Position numbers and translations under genes: made by a program. Positions 8,309-17,026 of a stretch of 64,000 nt of DNA are shown piece by piece; the first letter of the stretch is position 1; every line of letters begins with the position of its first letter. Origin of the DNA: Caulobacterales bacterium 32-69-10 (GTDB lineage: Bacteria; Pseudomonadota; Alphaproteobacteria; Caulobacterales; Caulobacteraceae); the NCBI GenBank assembly GCA_002280485.1, contig NCED01000008.1, positions 61,170 to 125,169 on the forward strand, written 5' to 3'. The notes beneath the pieces were generated by a model. The model was not told where the DNA came from and did no database searches. It saw only the letters and a list, made by a program, of their open reading frames with translations.

Positions 8309-10279
8309 GTGAACTTCATCCAGCAACGGCAGCCTCAATCCCGCCTGGGCCCGCAATCTCTCCTGGCCCGGGCGGCGCTGCTGCGTGACGGCGAGTCGGA
8401 CAGTCGCGCCTTCCGCTCCAGCACGCTTTCGACCTGGACGGTCTATGCCCACGACCTCGTCTGGGCCGCTGTGATCATGGCCGGGGTGCTGGCCGGCCGC
8501 TACATGTTCGAGCCGGGGCCCATGCCCTGGGACGCGATCTGGGTCACCGCCGCCATCTTCGCGGTGATCTGCGCCGGGGTCTTCCCCCTTTTTCGCCTGC
8601 ACCGGAGCATGTGGCGCTTCACGGCCCTGAACGACGTTATCCGCATCGCCCAGGCGGTGATCGTCGCCGACCTGCTGTTGCTGCCGGTCCTGTTCCTCAC
8701 CACCCGCCTCAGCGACTTTCCCCGCTCGGCGCCCCTGATCGCCGCGCCCCTGCTGACGGTGGCCCTGGCGGCCGGCCGGGTGCTGACCCAAGCCTGGGTC
8801 CACGGCGACCTCGGCGCCGCCTTCCGCTTCGAGAACCGCACCAATCCCCATGCGGTGGTGGTCGGCTCCCCCGCCGCCGCCGCCGGCTACCTCACGTCCC
8901 TGCGCCGCGACCGCCAGGCTTCTGTCCGGGTCGCCGGCATCGTCGGCCTCGACGAAGGCTTCCAGGGCCGCACCATCCATGGGGCCGAGGTCCTGGGCTC
9001 CCTGTCCGAACTGACCGCCATCCTGAAGAACCTGGCCGAGGCCGACAGCCAGCCGCCGCAGATCGTGATCGCCGAGCCGCGGCCGAGCCGCGCCCTGCTA
9101 GAGGCCGTGGTCGCCGCCGCCGGCGAAGCCGGGGCCAGGGTCAGCCGCATCCGTCCCGCCGAGGGCGCCGCCGGCCGCCTCGCCCCCCTGGAGGCCGCCG
9201 ACCTGCTCGATCGTCCGCCCCGACGCCTCGACGCCGAGCGCGCCCGGGCGCTGATCGAGGGCAAGCGCGTCCTGGTCACCGGCGCCGGCGGCACCATCGG
9301 GTCGGAGCTGGTCCGCCAGGCCCTGGAGCTGGGTCCCGCCCAGCTGATCCTGCTCGACGCCTCGGAATTCAATCTCTACGCGCTGGATCAGGCCCTGCAC
9401 GAGGCCGGCGCCCCCAAGGTGTGGACGGCGACCCTGGCCGACGTGCGCGACAGGGAAGGCCTGCGCGCCGTGTTCGAACGCGAGCGGCCGGAGGTGATTC
9501 TCCACGCCGCGGCCCTCAAGCACGTGCCCCTGATGGAGCTCAATCCCACCGAGGCGGTGCTGACCAACGTCGGCGGGGCGATCAACGTCACCACCCTGGC
9601 CCGCGAGTTCTGCGAGACCCTGGTGTTCGTCTCCACCGACAAGGCCGTCAATCCCACCAACGTCATGGGCGCGACCAAGCGCATCGCCGAGCGCTGCGTC
9701 CACGCCATCGCCGCCGGCGGCAAGGCCCGGGTCGCGGTGGTCCGCTTCGGCAATGTGCTGGGCTCCACCGGCTCGGTGGTCCCCCTGTTCGAGCGCCAGA
9801 TCGAGCAGGGCGGGCCGGTCACCGTCACTCACCCGGACATGGTGCGCTACTTCATGACCGTGCAGGAGGCCGCCAGCCTCGTCCTGCGCACCGGCACCCT
9901 GCCCGAAACCGAGGCCGGCGACGACGGCCAGGTCTATGTGCTGGACATGGGCGAGCCGGTCCACATCGACCACCTGGCCCGCCAGCTGATCCGCCTGCAC
10001 GGGCTGCGTCCCGACATCGACATCGCCATCGTCCACACCGGCCTGCGCCCCGGCGAGAAGCTGTGGGAGGACATCTTCTACGATTCCGAGGCCGTGCGTT
10101 CGACCAACGCCGACGGGGTTTGGGTGGCCTCGGACCCGGCCGAGCCTTGGGGAGCGATCGAGCCGGCGGTGAACGGCCTTTTGACGGCGGCCCGCGCCCG
10201 CGACCACGCGGTCGTGCTGGAGCGGCTCCAGGCCCTGGAGCCTGCCTTCCGCCCAACGCGCAACGGCCTTGAATCCTAA
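8309..10279 (+). CDS. Membrane-bound nucleoside-diphosphate-sugar dehydratase/epimerase (CapD/WbpM/PglF type)
   Basis: A 656-residue polysaccharide biosynthesis protein. The N-terminal part has hydrophobic segments between about residues 50 and 165 (four predicted membrane helices), then a CoA-binding-like Rossmann region (HAVVVGSPAAAAGYL). The catalytic extended SDR domain starts with GAGGTIGSE at about residue 325. As in 4,6-dehydratases of this family, the usual YxxxK is replaced by MxxxK (Met453...Lys457 in NVMGATKR), preceded by FVSTDKAVNPTN. Family members convert UDP-GlcNAc to 4-keto-6-deoxy sugars for O-antigen, capsule or flagellin glycans. The substrate cannot be fixed from sequence. 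The GTG start at 8309 gives the family length. It shares the surface-glycan theme with the ManC-AGE gene but is divergently oriented. Confidence 0.9.
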   Translation: MNFIQQRQPQSRLGPQSLLARAALLRDGESDSRAFRSSTLSTWTVYAHDLVWAAVIMAGVLAGRYMFEPGPMPWDAIWVTAAIFAVICAGVFPLFRLHRSMWRFTALNDVIRIAQAVIVADLLLLPVLFLTTRLSDFPRSAPLIAAPLLTVALAAGRVLTQAWVHGDLGAAFRFENRTNPHAVVVGSPAAAAGYLTSLRRDRQASVRVAGIVGLDEGFQGRTIHGAEVLGSLSELTAILKNLAEADSQPPQIVIAEPRPSRALLEAVVAAAGEAGARVSRIRPAEGAAGRLAPLEAADLLDRPPRRLDAERARALIEGKRVLVTGAGGTIGSELVRQALELGPAQLILLDASEFNLYALDQALHEAGAPKVWTATLADVRDREGLRAVFERERPEVILHAAALKHVPLMELNPTEAVLTNVGGAINVTTLAREFCETLVFVSTDKAVNPTNVMGATKRIAERCVHAIAAGGKARVAVVRFGNVLGSTGSVVPLFERQIEQGGPVTVTHPDMVRYFMTVQEAASLVLRTGTLPETEAGDDGQVYVLDMGEPVHIDHLARQLIRLHGLRPDIDIAIVHTGLRPGEKLWEDIFYDSEAVRSTNADGVWVASDPAEPWGAIEPAVNGLLTAARARDHAVVLERLQALEPAFRPTRNGLES

Positions 10280-10389
10280 CCCTTAAGCTTACCGTTCGCC
10301 CCTGGGATGAAAGTGGCGCCCAAGTCGGTGAATGCGGCGTTTACGTCCTCGTTCAAGGCCTTCGGGCCGCGTAATCATCGGTAGGCGTC

Positions 10390-11445
10390 ATGCTGTTCCG
10401 CTTCTCCATGGCCTTCGCGCTCGCGGCCTCTCTGGCCGGCGCGGCCCATGCGTATTCGCCCCTCGATCGCGACTCCCAGATCCTCTCGGAACTGCCGGCG
10501 GACGCTCCGCCCGGCGAGTGCTACGCCCGGGTTACGGTTCCGGGCCAGCCCGCCGGCCCGCCGCCGATGACCATGGGGGCCCAGTGGGTGCTGAACCCCG
10601 GTCCCCCCGGCTCGCCCGGCCCGATCTGGTGCCTGGTGCCGACCGGCCCAACCCCGGTCGCCGTCGCGCCGACGATCGAGCGCACCGGCTGGATCCGCGT
10701 TCTGTGCGACACCGACGCCACCCCGGCCCGCATCCGCGGCGTCCAGCAGCGCCTGCATGAGCGCGGCTACTATCGCGGCGAGATGAACGGCCGTTACGAC
10801 CAGACCACCGCCTCGGCCGTCGGCCAGTTCCAGTCCAGCCAGCACATCGGCCACGGCGGCTATCTCAGCCTGCAGACGCTCGACGTCCTCGGCATGCAGG
10901 ACGGTTACGGCCCGGCGCCGATCCCTGGGCCCGTCTATGGCCAGGGCTACAGCCAGTCGTACAGCCAGGGCTACCAGCAGACCGCCGCCTACGGCGCCCT
11001 GCCCGACCCCTGCGCCCAGTCCTGCTACGCTCCGCCGCCCCCGCCGCCGGTCGTCTACCAGCCGCCCTGCTGCCAGCAGCCGGTCTACCAACCGCCCGTG
11101 TACCAACCGCCCGTGTACCAGCCTCCGGTGTATCAGCAGCCCGTCTACGCGCCGCCTTGCTGCCAGCAGCCGGTCTACGCACCCCCGCCCTGCTGCGCCC
11201 AGCCCTATGCGGCCCAGGGCTATGGTCAGCAGGGCTACCAGCACGGCTATGCCCAGCAGTCCTATTCCCAGCAGGGCTACTACGCCGGCTCGCCCACCCC
11301 GGCCTACGCCACGGGCGGCGCCTATGCTTCGGCGCGGGCCTCGGCCTATGCCGGCGGCGGTCGCGCCAGCGCCTCCGCTTACGCCTCCTCCAGCTCGGCC
11401 ATCCAGAATGGCTGGCTCACCTGGGGCGGCATGACCCGCTACTAA
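10390..11445 (+). CDS. Secreted peptidoglycan-binding-domain protein with Tyr/Pro/Gln-rich repeats
   Basis: A 351-residue protein with a signal peptide (residues 1-21, cleavage after GAAHA). Residues about 115-155 form a PG_binding_1 repeat (RIRGVQQRLHERGYYRGEMNG, then TASAVGQFQ). The C-terminal half is low complexity: repeated YQPPV and CCQQPVY units (about 215-265), then Gln/Tyr/Gly-rich (YGQQGY, YSQQGY) and Ser/Ala/Tyr-rich sequence. Cysteine pairs recur in the repeats (CCQQ, CCAQ). It is probably an envelope or outer-surface protein anchored through peptidoglycan; the tail could be adhesive or cross-linking, which is speculation. A perfect hairpin follows the stop codon. Confidence 0.8.
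   Translation: MLFRFSMAFALAASLAGAAHAYSPLDRDSQILSELPADAPPGECYARVTVPGQPAGPPPMTMGAQWVLNPGPPGSPGPIWCLVPTGPTPVAVAPTIERTGWIRVLCDTDATPARIRGVQQRLHERGYYRGEMNGRYDQTTASAVGQFQSSQHIGHGGYLSLQTLDVLGMQDGYGPAPIPGPVYGQGYSQSYSQGYQQTAAYGALPDPCAQSCYAPPPPPPVVYQPPCCQQPVYQPPVYQPPVYQPPVYQQPVYAPPCCQQPVYAPPPCCAQPYAAQGYGQQGYQHGYAQQSYSQQGYYAGSPTPAYATGGAYASARASAYAGGGRASASAYASSSSAIQNGWLTWGGMTRY
11053..11191 (+). repeat. In-frame tandem repeats encoding YQPPV and CCQQPVY units
   Basis: Imperfect 15-bp units (taccaaccgcccgtg and variants) lie in tandem inside the peptidoglycan-binding protein gene. They encode successive YQPPV pentapeptides, flanked on both sides by a longer unit encoding CCQQPVY. Two adjacent 15-bp copies near 11088-11117 are identical, so unit number could vary by slippage. 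Confidence 0.75.
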
Positions 11446-11457
11446 GCAACGCCTGTC

Positions 11458-11489
11458 GTCCCGGACGGCCCGCCAGGCCTGTCCGGGAC
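11458..11489. terminator. Bidirectional hairpin between convergent genes
   Basis: A perfect 9-bp inverted repeat (GTCCCGGAC at 11458-11466 and GTCCGGGAC at 11481-11489) is extended by an inner GGCC/GGCC pairing. It sits exactly between the stop of the repeat protein and the stop of the convergent yggS gene. No U-tract is present on either side, so termination would need a long stable stem or Rho. Confidence 0.5.
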
Positions 11490-11491
11490 AC

Positions 11492-12196
11492 CTAACGCGC
11501 GCCGAACAGCGCCGAGCCCACCCGCACCGAGGTCGCGCCGAAGCGGACCGCCGTCTCGAAGTCGCCGCTCATCCCCATCGACAGGCGCGAGATCCCGTTC
11601 CGGGCGGCGATCTTGGCCAGCAGGGCGAAATGCGGCCCAGGCGGCTGGTCGGCGGGAGGGATGCACATCAGCCCCTCGATCTCCAGGCCATGCGTGGTGC
11701 GCGCGGCGGCGATGAAGGCGTCGGCCTCGCCCGGCGCCACCCCGGCCTTTTGCGGCTCCTCGCCGGTGTTGACCTGGACGTAGAGGCGAACCTTGCGGCC
11801 GGCCTTGCGCATCGCCTCGGCGAGGGCGCCGGCCAGCTTCTCCCGATCCAGGGTCTCGATCACATCGAACAGGGCCACCGCGTCGTCGGCCTTGTTGCTC
11901 TGCAAGGGGCCGATCAGGCGCAGCTCGACCCCATCCCGCCGGCCGGCCCAGCGGCTTTGCGCCTCCTGCACCCGGTTTTCGCCGAACACCCGTTGACCCG
12001 TGGCCAGCATGGCGTCGATCCGGTCGTCCGGCTGTTGCTTGGAGACCGCGACCAGGGTCACATCAGCCCCCGTGCGGCCAAGACCGTCCGGCGCGGCGCG
12101 GGCGGCGGCGTCGATGCGCGCCAGGATCTCGGCGCGAACGTCTTCTGGGGATGAAATTGCGGGCAAGGACGGACCGGTTGTTCGAGGAGGCCGCAA
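11492..12196 (-). CDS. YggS/PLPBP family pyridoxal-phosphate homeostasis protein
   Basis: About 234 residues, a single TIM-barrel PLP-binding protein of the YggS/PROSC family, which binds PLP without catalysing a known reaction and influences vitamin B6 and amino/keto acid balance. Motifs: LVAVSKQQP with the PLP lysine, FGENRVQEA, LIGPLQSNKADDAV (the family HxIGxLQxNK motif with Arg-Leu in place of His-x), LYVQVNTGEEPQKAG, LSMGMSGDFETAV and VRVGSALFGAR. The upstream limit is a TTG at 12196; another TTG at 12166 is equally possible. Either start overlaps or abuts the divergent ThiE-like gene, so the promoters of the two genes must lie inside each other's 5' ends. Confidence 0.92.
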   Translation of the reverse strand: MRPPRTTGPSLPAISSPEDVRAEILARIDAAARAAPDGLGRTGADVTLVAVSKQQPDDRIDAMLATGQRVFGENRVQEAQSRWAGRRDGVELRLIGPLQSNKADDAVALFDVIETLDREKLAGALAEAMRKAGRKVRLYVQVNTGEEPQKAGVAPGEADAFIAAARTTHGLEIEGLMCIPPADQPPGPHFALLAKIAARNGISRLSMGMSGDFETAVRFGATSVRVGSALFGAR

Positions 12197-12768
12197 AGCT
12201 AGGCGCGCGGGCGACCCTGCGAAAGCCCCGACGGCTCGCCTTGCCTACGCTTTTCTTCCTGACCGATCCTGACCGCACCCCGGACCCCGTGGCGGTCGCG
12301 CAGCGGCTGCCTCGCGGCGCGGGGATCATCTATCGCAGCTTCGGTGATCCGAACGCCGTAAAGATAGCCGCGGCCCTGATGGCCGTGGCCAGGGCTCGCG
12401 GCCTGATCCTGCTGATCGGCTCCGACGCCGCCCTGGCCGCCCGGGTCGGCGCCCACGGCGTGCACCTGCCCGAGCGGGCCCTCAGGATGGCGCGGCGCGT
12501 CCGCCGCCGCGGCTGGATCGTCACCGGCGCCGCCCACTCGGCCCGGGCGCTCACCGCCCCCGGGCTCGACGCCTTCCTGCTCTCGGCGGTGTTCGCAAGC
12601 CGCAGCCCCTCGGCTGGCCGGCCCCTCGGCCCCTTGCGGCTGGCGCGGCTTGTCCGCCAGGCGCGATCCCCTGTCTATGCCCTCGGCGGCGTCAGCGCGG
12701 ACACGGTCCGTCGCCTGCGTAATTCAGGTGTTGTGGGGGTGGCGGCGGTGGAGGGTCTTGAGCCCTAG
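12151..12768 (+). CDS. Thiamine phosphate synthase-like (TMP-TENI) protein, divergent
   Basis: A 205-residue TIM-barrel protein of the TMP-TENI superfamily. It has LPTLFFLTDPDRTPDP (family: Y-LITD), GVHLPERAL where ThiE has GxHLGQxD, TGAAHSARAL where ThiE has GASTH, and a well kept C-terminal phosphate-binding stretch VYALGGVSADTVRRLR...GVVGVAAVEGL. The missing Gln-x-Asp and altered Ser-x-His suggest it may not catalyse canonical thiamine phosphate synthesis. An N-terminal extension of about 28 residues is Arg-rich; the true start could be TTG 12178 or 12241 instead of ATG 12151. Its stop overlaps the stop of the convergent ntrZ-like gene (TAG/CTA). Confidence 0.75.
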   Translation: MKLRARTDRLFEEAAKLGARATLRKPRRLALPTLFFLTDPDRTPDPVAVAQRLPRGAGIIYRSFGDPNAVKIAAALMAVARARGLILLIGSDAALAARVGAHGVHLPERALRMARRVRRRGWIVTGAAHSARALTAPGLDAFLLSAVFASRSPSAGRPLGPLRLARLVRQARSPVYALGGVSADTVRRLRNSGVVGVAAVEGLEP

Positions 12769-13151
12769 AACCGGAACGCGGTCTCAAGATGGACGCGGGG
12801 ACCGGCGTCGAGCGGCGTAACCTGACGCGGCTGGGCCAGACGATCGCCCAGGCCGACGGCGGCGCCGACCTGCATCGAGGGCGTGATGCGGAAAAAGGCG
12901 CCGGCCTGGACGTCCTTCCAGTCCGTGTCGCGGTTGTTCGGCTGGATCATGTCCAGACGGAAGCCCCAGCGGCCCTTGCTGTCCCACTGCAGCTGCTTGT
13001 GCGGCGGCGTGGCGGCGTAAGGGGCGGCCGACAGGGAGGTGGTCGGACGGATCGGCGCAGGCGCGCGCGAAGGCTCAGCGGCGAAAGCGCCACCGGCCAT
13101 GATCCCCGAAAGGATCAGCGCAACTCCCAAAACCGACGCGTACTTGGCCAT
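12765..13151 (-). CDS. ntrZ: NtrZ-like small periplasmic protein
   Basis: A 128-residue protein with a clear signal peptide (residues 1 to about 24, ending GGAFA-AEP). The mature part carries KGRWGFRLDM, then RDTDWKDVQAGAFFRITPSMQVGAA, and ends in LETAFRF, a beta-rich pattern with an aromatic C terminus. This resembles the Caulobacterales NtrZ family, periplasmic proteins reported to control the sensor kinase NtrY and so NtrX phosphorylation. The assignment is from recalled family sequence, not a search. A small outer-membrane beta protein is the alternative. No ntrY/ntrX genes are in the window. Confidence 0.62.
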   Translation of the reverse strand: MAKYASVLGVALILSGIMAGGAFAAEPSRAPAPIRPTTSLSAAPYAATPPHKQLQWDSKGRWGFRLDMIQPNNRDTDWKDVQAGAFFRITPSMQVGAAVGLGDRLAQPRQVTPLDAGPRVHLETAFRF

Positions 13152-13437
13152 GTCCCCAGACGCCCTAGCCCACCTGTGGGCTCAACCCAAACGCACAATT
13201 CGCACAATAGTATGTCGTTCGATTAAACGCGGGTGAAACGGCCCGTCAATGCAAGGCGAGCCTTGAGCCCCACTTCAGCCCCATTCCGCCTCGATCTGTG
13301 GCGGCTGAGCCACGCGATTCCCGTTTGGCGGCGGTCGCTCGGTGTTGTAGACCGGCGGACGCGTCCGGGGCTAGCTCTGGCACGTCGGGCGCCTGTGCGC
13401 CTTTGCGCCTGTATAAGGTGGGATGGAGCGGGTGAAT
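13152..13437. other. Divergent intergenic region (286 bp) between ntrZ-like and DUF3576 genes
   Basis: This gap must hold the promoters of two diverging genes. It contains a relatively AT-rich stretch around 13190-13230 (cacaattcgcacaatag... gattaaacg), which is the likely leftward promoter zone. I see no convincing -35/-10 pair, operator, riboswitch or small ORF. Confidence 0.4.
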
Positions 13438-13866
13438 ATGTCGGTAATTCGCGGGGCAGCGGTCCTGTTTCTGGCCGTGGGGCTCGGCGTCGCTGGATGC
13501 GCCTCTCGTGGGAACAATAACGACACCCAGGCCGGGGGCCAGCAGATCGGGGTCAACGGCTATCTGTGGCGCGCCTCCCTCGACACCCTGAACTTTATGC
13601 CGCTCGCCTCCGCCGACCCGTACGGCGGGGTGATCATCACCGATTGGTACGCCAATCCGGAAAAGCCCGACGAGAGGTTCAAGGCCCAGGTCTATATCCT
13701 GGACACCCGCCTGCGCGCCGACGGCCTGAACGTGACGATCTACAAACAGACCCGTAGCGGCGCAGGCTGGATTGACGCGCCCACCGCCGCCGAGACCGCG
13801 ACCGACATCGAGAACGCGATCCTCACCCGCGCCCGCCAGCTTCGCCTGTCCAATCTGAACGGTTGA
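13438..13866 (+). CDS. DUF3576-family lipoprotein
   Basis: A 142-residue protein with a lipoprotein signal (MSVIRGAAVLFLAVG, lipobox LGVAGC), so it is a lipidated envelope protein. The mature region NGYLWRASLDTLNFMPLASADPYGGVI, then ITDWYANPEKPDERFK and AQVYILDTRLRADGLNV, matches my memory of alphaproteobacterial DUF3576 proteins; the function is unknown. Two ATGs compete: 13423, and 13438, which has GGAG nine bases upstream; I chose the latter. It lies 65 bp before leuS on the same strand, an arrangement common in alphaproteobacteria. A short hairpin (GGCTAG-aca-CTAGCC, 13867-13881) follows its stop. Confidence 0.82.
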   Translation: MSVIRGAAVLFLAVGLGVAGCASRGNNNDTQAGGQQIGVNGYLWRASLDTLNFMPLASADPYGGVIITDWYANPEKPDERFKAQVYILDTRLRADGLNVTIYKQTRSGAGWIDAPTAAETATDIENAILTRARQLRLSNLNG

Positions 13867-13931
13867 GGCTAGACACTAGCCCCTCCCGAAGCGCTCACTC
13901 GGCGCCTCTCAGTTGCTGACCGTCGAGCGCC

Positions 13932-16505
13932 ATGGCCCGGTACAATCCGAAAGAGTCCGAACCCCGCTGGCGTGAAGCCTGGGAGAAGGCGGGCTCCTTC
14001 ACGACAATCGACGCAGCCGACGCCGGCGATGCGCCCAAGTACTATGTGCTGGAGATGTTCCCCTATCCGTCGGGGCGCATCCACATGGGCCACGTGCGCA
14101 ACTACGCCATGGGCGACGTGGTGGCCCGCTACAAGCGCGCTAAGGGCTTCAACGTCCTGCACCCCATGGGGTGGGACGCCTTCGGCATGCCGGCCGAGAA
14201 CGCCGCCATGGAGCGGGGCGTCCACCCCAAGGCCTGGACCTACGACAACATCGCGGCGATGCGCGACGAGCTCAAGAGATTGGGCCTGTCGATTGATTGG
14301 TCACGGGAATTCGCGACCTGCGACCCTGAGTACTACGGCCGTCAGCAAGCCTGGTTCCTCGACCTGTGGCGCCGAGGCCTCGTCTTCCGCAAGGAGGGCG
14401 TGGTCAACTGGGACCCGGTCGACAACACCGTCCTGGCCAATGAGCAGGTCATCGACGGCCGCGGCTGGCGCTCCGGCGCCGCCGTCGAGAAGCGCAAGCT
14501 GACCCAGTGGTTCCTGCGCATCACCGACTATGCCGACGCCTTGATCGAGGGCCTCTCCACCCTGGATCGCTGGCCCGACAAGGTCCGGCTGATGCAGGAG
14601 AACTGGATCGGCAAGAGCCGGGGTGCGCGCCTGCGCTTCCAGATAGAGGGCTCGGAAGCCGAGATCGAGGTCTATACCACTCGCCCCGACACCCTGTTCG
14701 GCGCCGCCTTCCTGGCCCTCGCCCCCGACCACCCCCTGTCCTCGCAGATCGCCGCCGCCAATCCGGCTGCCGCCGCCTTCATCACCGAGTGCCAGACCCG
14801 CGGCACGTCGGAGGCCGAAGTCGAGGCGGGCGAGAAGCTCGGCTTCGACACCGGCCTGAAGGTCGTCCACCCGTTCGACCCCGACCGCCGCCTGCCGGTG
14901 GTGATCGCCAACTTCGTGCTGATGGACTACGGCACGGGCGCCATCTTCGGCTGCCCCGCCCATGACCAGCGCGACCTCGACTTCGCCCGCAAATACGACC
15001 TGCCGGTGCGCGAAGTGGTGCTGCCCCCCGGCGCCGACCCCGCTGCCTTCAAGGTGGAGGGCGACGCCTATACCGGTCCCGGAACCCTGTTCCGGTCGGG
15101 CTTCCTTGACGGCCTGCCGGTCGAAGAGGCCAAGGCCGCGGCGATCGAGCGGATCGAGGCGATGGGACGCGGCGACGGCGCCACCGTCTACCGCCTGCGC
15201 GACTGGGGCGTCTCGCGCCAGCGGTACTGGGGCTGCCCGATCCCCATCATCTACTGCGCCGAATGCGGCCCCGTGGCCGTGCCCGAGGACCAGCTGCCCT
15301 TGGAGCTGCCCGAGGACGTCACCTTCGACCGACCGGGCAATCCGCTGCTGCGCCACCCGACCTGGAAGCACACGACCTGCCCAACCTGTTCGGCGCCCGC
15401 CGAGCGCGAGACCGACACCCTCGATACCTTCGTGGACTCGTCCTGGTACTTCGCCCGTTTTACAGACCCCAAGGCCAAGGACCCGATCGACAAGGGCGCG
15501 GCCGACTACTGGCTGCCGGTCGACCAGTATATCGGGGGGGTGGAGCATGCCGTCCTGCACCTTCTGTATGCGCGGTTCATCACTCGCGCCCTGAAGGACG
15601 AGGGGATGCTGGGGGTGGAGGAACCCTTCGCCGGCCTGTTCACCCAGGGCATGGTGACGCATGAGACTTTCCGCGTAAGCGCAGACAACCGTTGGGTTTC
15701 TCCGGCCGAGGTCGAGGCCGGGCAGAGCGGTCTCACCGAGCGTTCGACCGGCCTGCCCGTCGTGACCGGCGGCATCGAGAAGATGTCGAAGTCGAAGAAG
15801 AACGTGGTCGCCCCGGAGGAGATCTTCGAGAGCCACGGCGCAGACGCCGCGCGCCTGTTCGTCCTCTCCGACAGCCCGCCCGAGCGGGACGTGCAGTGGA
15901 CGCAGTCAGGGCTGGAAGGCTCCTGGCGGCTGGTCAGCCGCATCTGGGCCGAGTTCGACGCCCATCCGGTGGGCCACAACCTCGAAAGCGACATGGTCGA
16001 CGCCGACCGCGCCGCCGAACTGCACCGCATCACCCACCGGGCCATCAAGGCCGTGGGGGAGGCGATCGAGGGCTTCCGCTTCAACAGCGCCATCGCCCGC
16101 ATCTACGAATTCCTCAATCAACTCAGGGGCTTCCCGGTCGAAGCCGTGGGCCCCGCCGTGCTCGGCGCCCGCGTGGAGGCGCTGACCGCCCTGGCCCGCC
16201 TGATCGCCCCCTTCGCCCCTCACCTGGCCGAGTCGTGCTGGGAAAGGCTGGGTAATGAGGGCATGGTGGTCGAGACGGAATGGCCGGTCTACGATCCCGA
16301 ACTGGCGGCGGAGAACGATCGGGTTCTCCCGGTCCAGGTCAACGGCAAGCGCCGCGGCGAGATCCGCGTCGCCGTCGGGGTTTCGGCCGCCGAGGTCGAG
16401 GCGGTGGCCCTGGCCGATCCGGAGGTCCGCCGCCACTTGGAGGGCCTGGAGGTGCGCAAGGTGATCGTCGTGCAGGACCGCATCGTCAACATCGTGGCCG
16501 GGTAG
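13932..16505 (+). CDS. leuS: Leucyl-tRNA synthetase
   Basis: An 857-residue class Ia synthetase charging tRNA-Leu in the cytoplasm, full length for the bacterial family. The HIGH motif appears as HMGH at residues 51-54 ([14 protein letters not shown]), and KMSKS at about 617-621 in EKMSKSKKN. The editing (CP1) domain contains [22 protein letters not shown] with the threonine-rich and GTG-type segments. The C terminus ([11 protein letters not shown]...) is the usual tRNA-binding tail. It is followed after 5 bp by lptE and then holA with overlapping codons, a conserved leuS-lptE-holA operon. Confidence 0.98.
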   Translation: MARYNPKESEPRWREAWEKAGSFTTIDAADAGDAPKYYVLEMFPYPSGRIHMGHVRNYAMGDVVARYKRAKGFNVLHPMGWDAFGMPAENAAMERGVHPKAWTYDNIAAMRDELKRLGLSIDWSREFATCDPEYYGRQQAWFLDLWRRGLVFRKEGVVNWDPVDNTVLANEQVIDGRGWRSGAAVEKRKLTQWFLRITDYADALIEGLSTLDRWPDKVRLMQENWIGKSRGARLRFQIEGSEAEIEVYTTRPDTLFGAAFLALAPDHPLSSQIAAANPAAAAFITECQTRGTSEAEVEAGEKLGFDTGLKVVHPFDPDRRLPVVIANFVLMDYGTGAIFGCPAHDQRDLDFARKYDLPVREVVLPPGADPAAFKVEGDAYTGPGTLFRSGFLDGLPVEEAKAAAIERIEAMGRGDGATVYRLRDWGVSRQRYWGCPIPIIYCAECGPVAVPEDQLPLELPEDVTFDRPGNPLLRHPTWKHTTCPTCSAPAERETDTLDTFVDSSWYFARFTDPKAKDPIDKGAADYWLPVDQYIGGVEHAVLHLLYARFITRALKDEGMLGVEEPFAGLFTQGMVTHETFRVSADNRWVSPAEVEAGQSGLTERSTGLPVVTGGIEKMSKSKKNVVAPEEIFESHGADAARLFVLSDSPPERDVQWTQSGLEGSWRLVSRIWAEFDAHPVGHNLESDMVDADRAAELHRITHRAIKAVGEAIEGFRFNSAIARIYEFLNQLRGFPVEAVGPAVLGARVEALTALARLIAPFAPHLAESCWERLGNEGMVVETEWPVYDPELAAENDRVLPVQVNGKRRGEIRVAVGVSAAEVEAVALADPEVRRHLEGLEVRKVIVVQDRIVNIVAG

Positions 16506-16510
16506 GGAAG

Positions 16511-17026
16511 ATGCGCGGGATTCTCGCGGGCGCCGCAACGGCGGCCATGCTGGGCCTTTCGGCCTGCGGCGGCTTCACGCCCCTCTACGCCACCCCGGGC
16601 GTCACCTCCGCGCTGCGGGCCGTCGACATCACCACGCCGCAGAACCGCATCGGCTTTTTGATGCGCGAGCAGCTCAACGACCAGTTGTCGCGGCGCCTCG
16701 ACGAGCCCGCCCGCTATCGCCTGGAGCTGACCGCCGAAGAAGTGCGCAGCGCCCGGGGCCTGCGGGTCAACAACGTGGCCTCCGACTTCGAGCTCGTGCT
16801 GCGCATCGGGTACAGGCTGGTGGATAGCGGCACGTCCCGGGTCCTGCTGTCCGGCGTGGCGCCGGTGACGGTGTTCTATGTTTCGGCCGACGCGCCCTAC
16901 GCCGGCATCGCCGCCCAGCAGGACGCCCAGGAGCGGGCCGCCAACCAGGCCGCGATCCAGATCCGGCTCGATCTATCGCGCTATTTCAATCGGCTGGCCA
17001 CCAACCCGGCCCCGCGCACCCCGTGA
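16511..17026 (+). CDS. lptE: LPS assembly lipoprotein LptE
   Basis: A 171-residue outer-membrane lipoprotein: signal with lipobox LGLSAC, then GGFTPLYATPG, the typical alphaproteobacterial LptE opening. LptE plugs the LptD barrel that inserts lipopolysaccharide in the outer leaflet. The mature sequence alternates hydrophobic beta segments (YRLELTAEEVRSARGLRVN, VLRIGYRLVD) and ends in an amphipathic helix (QAAIQIRLDLSRYFNRLA). It starts 5 bp after leuS and its stop overlaps the GTG start of holA, so all three are likely co-translated. Confidence 0.9.
   Translation: MRGILAGAATAAMLGLSACGGFTPLYATPGVTSALRAVDITTPQNRIGFLMREQLNDQLSRRLDEPARYRLELTAEEVRSARGLRVNNVASDFELVLRIGYRLVDSGTSRVLLSGVAPVTVFYVSADAPYAGIAAQQDAQERAANQAAIQIRLDLSRYFNRLATNPAPRTP

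Noticed and set aside
13867..13881. Hairpin GGCTAG-aca-CTAGCC between the DUF3576 gene and leuS as a terminator or T-box
   Set aside because: The stem is only 6 bp with no U-tract and no further structure, and leuS T-boxes are not expected in alphaproteobacteria.
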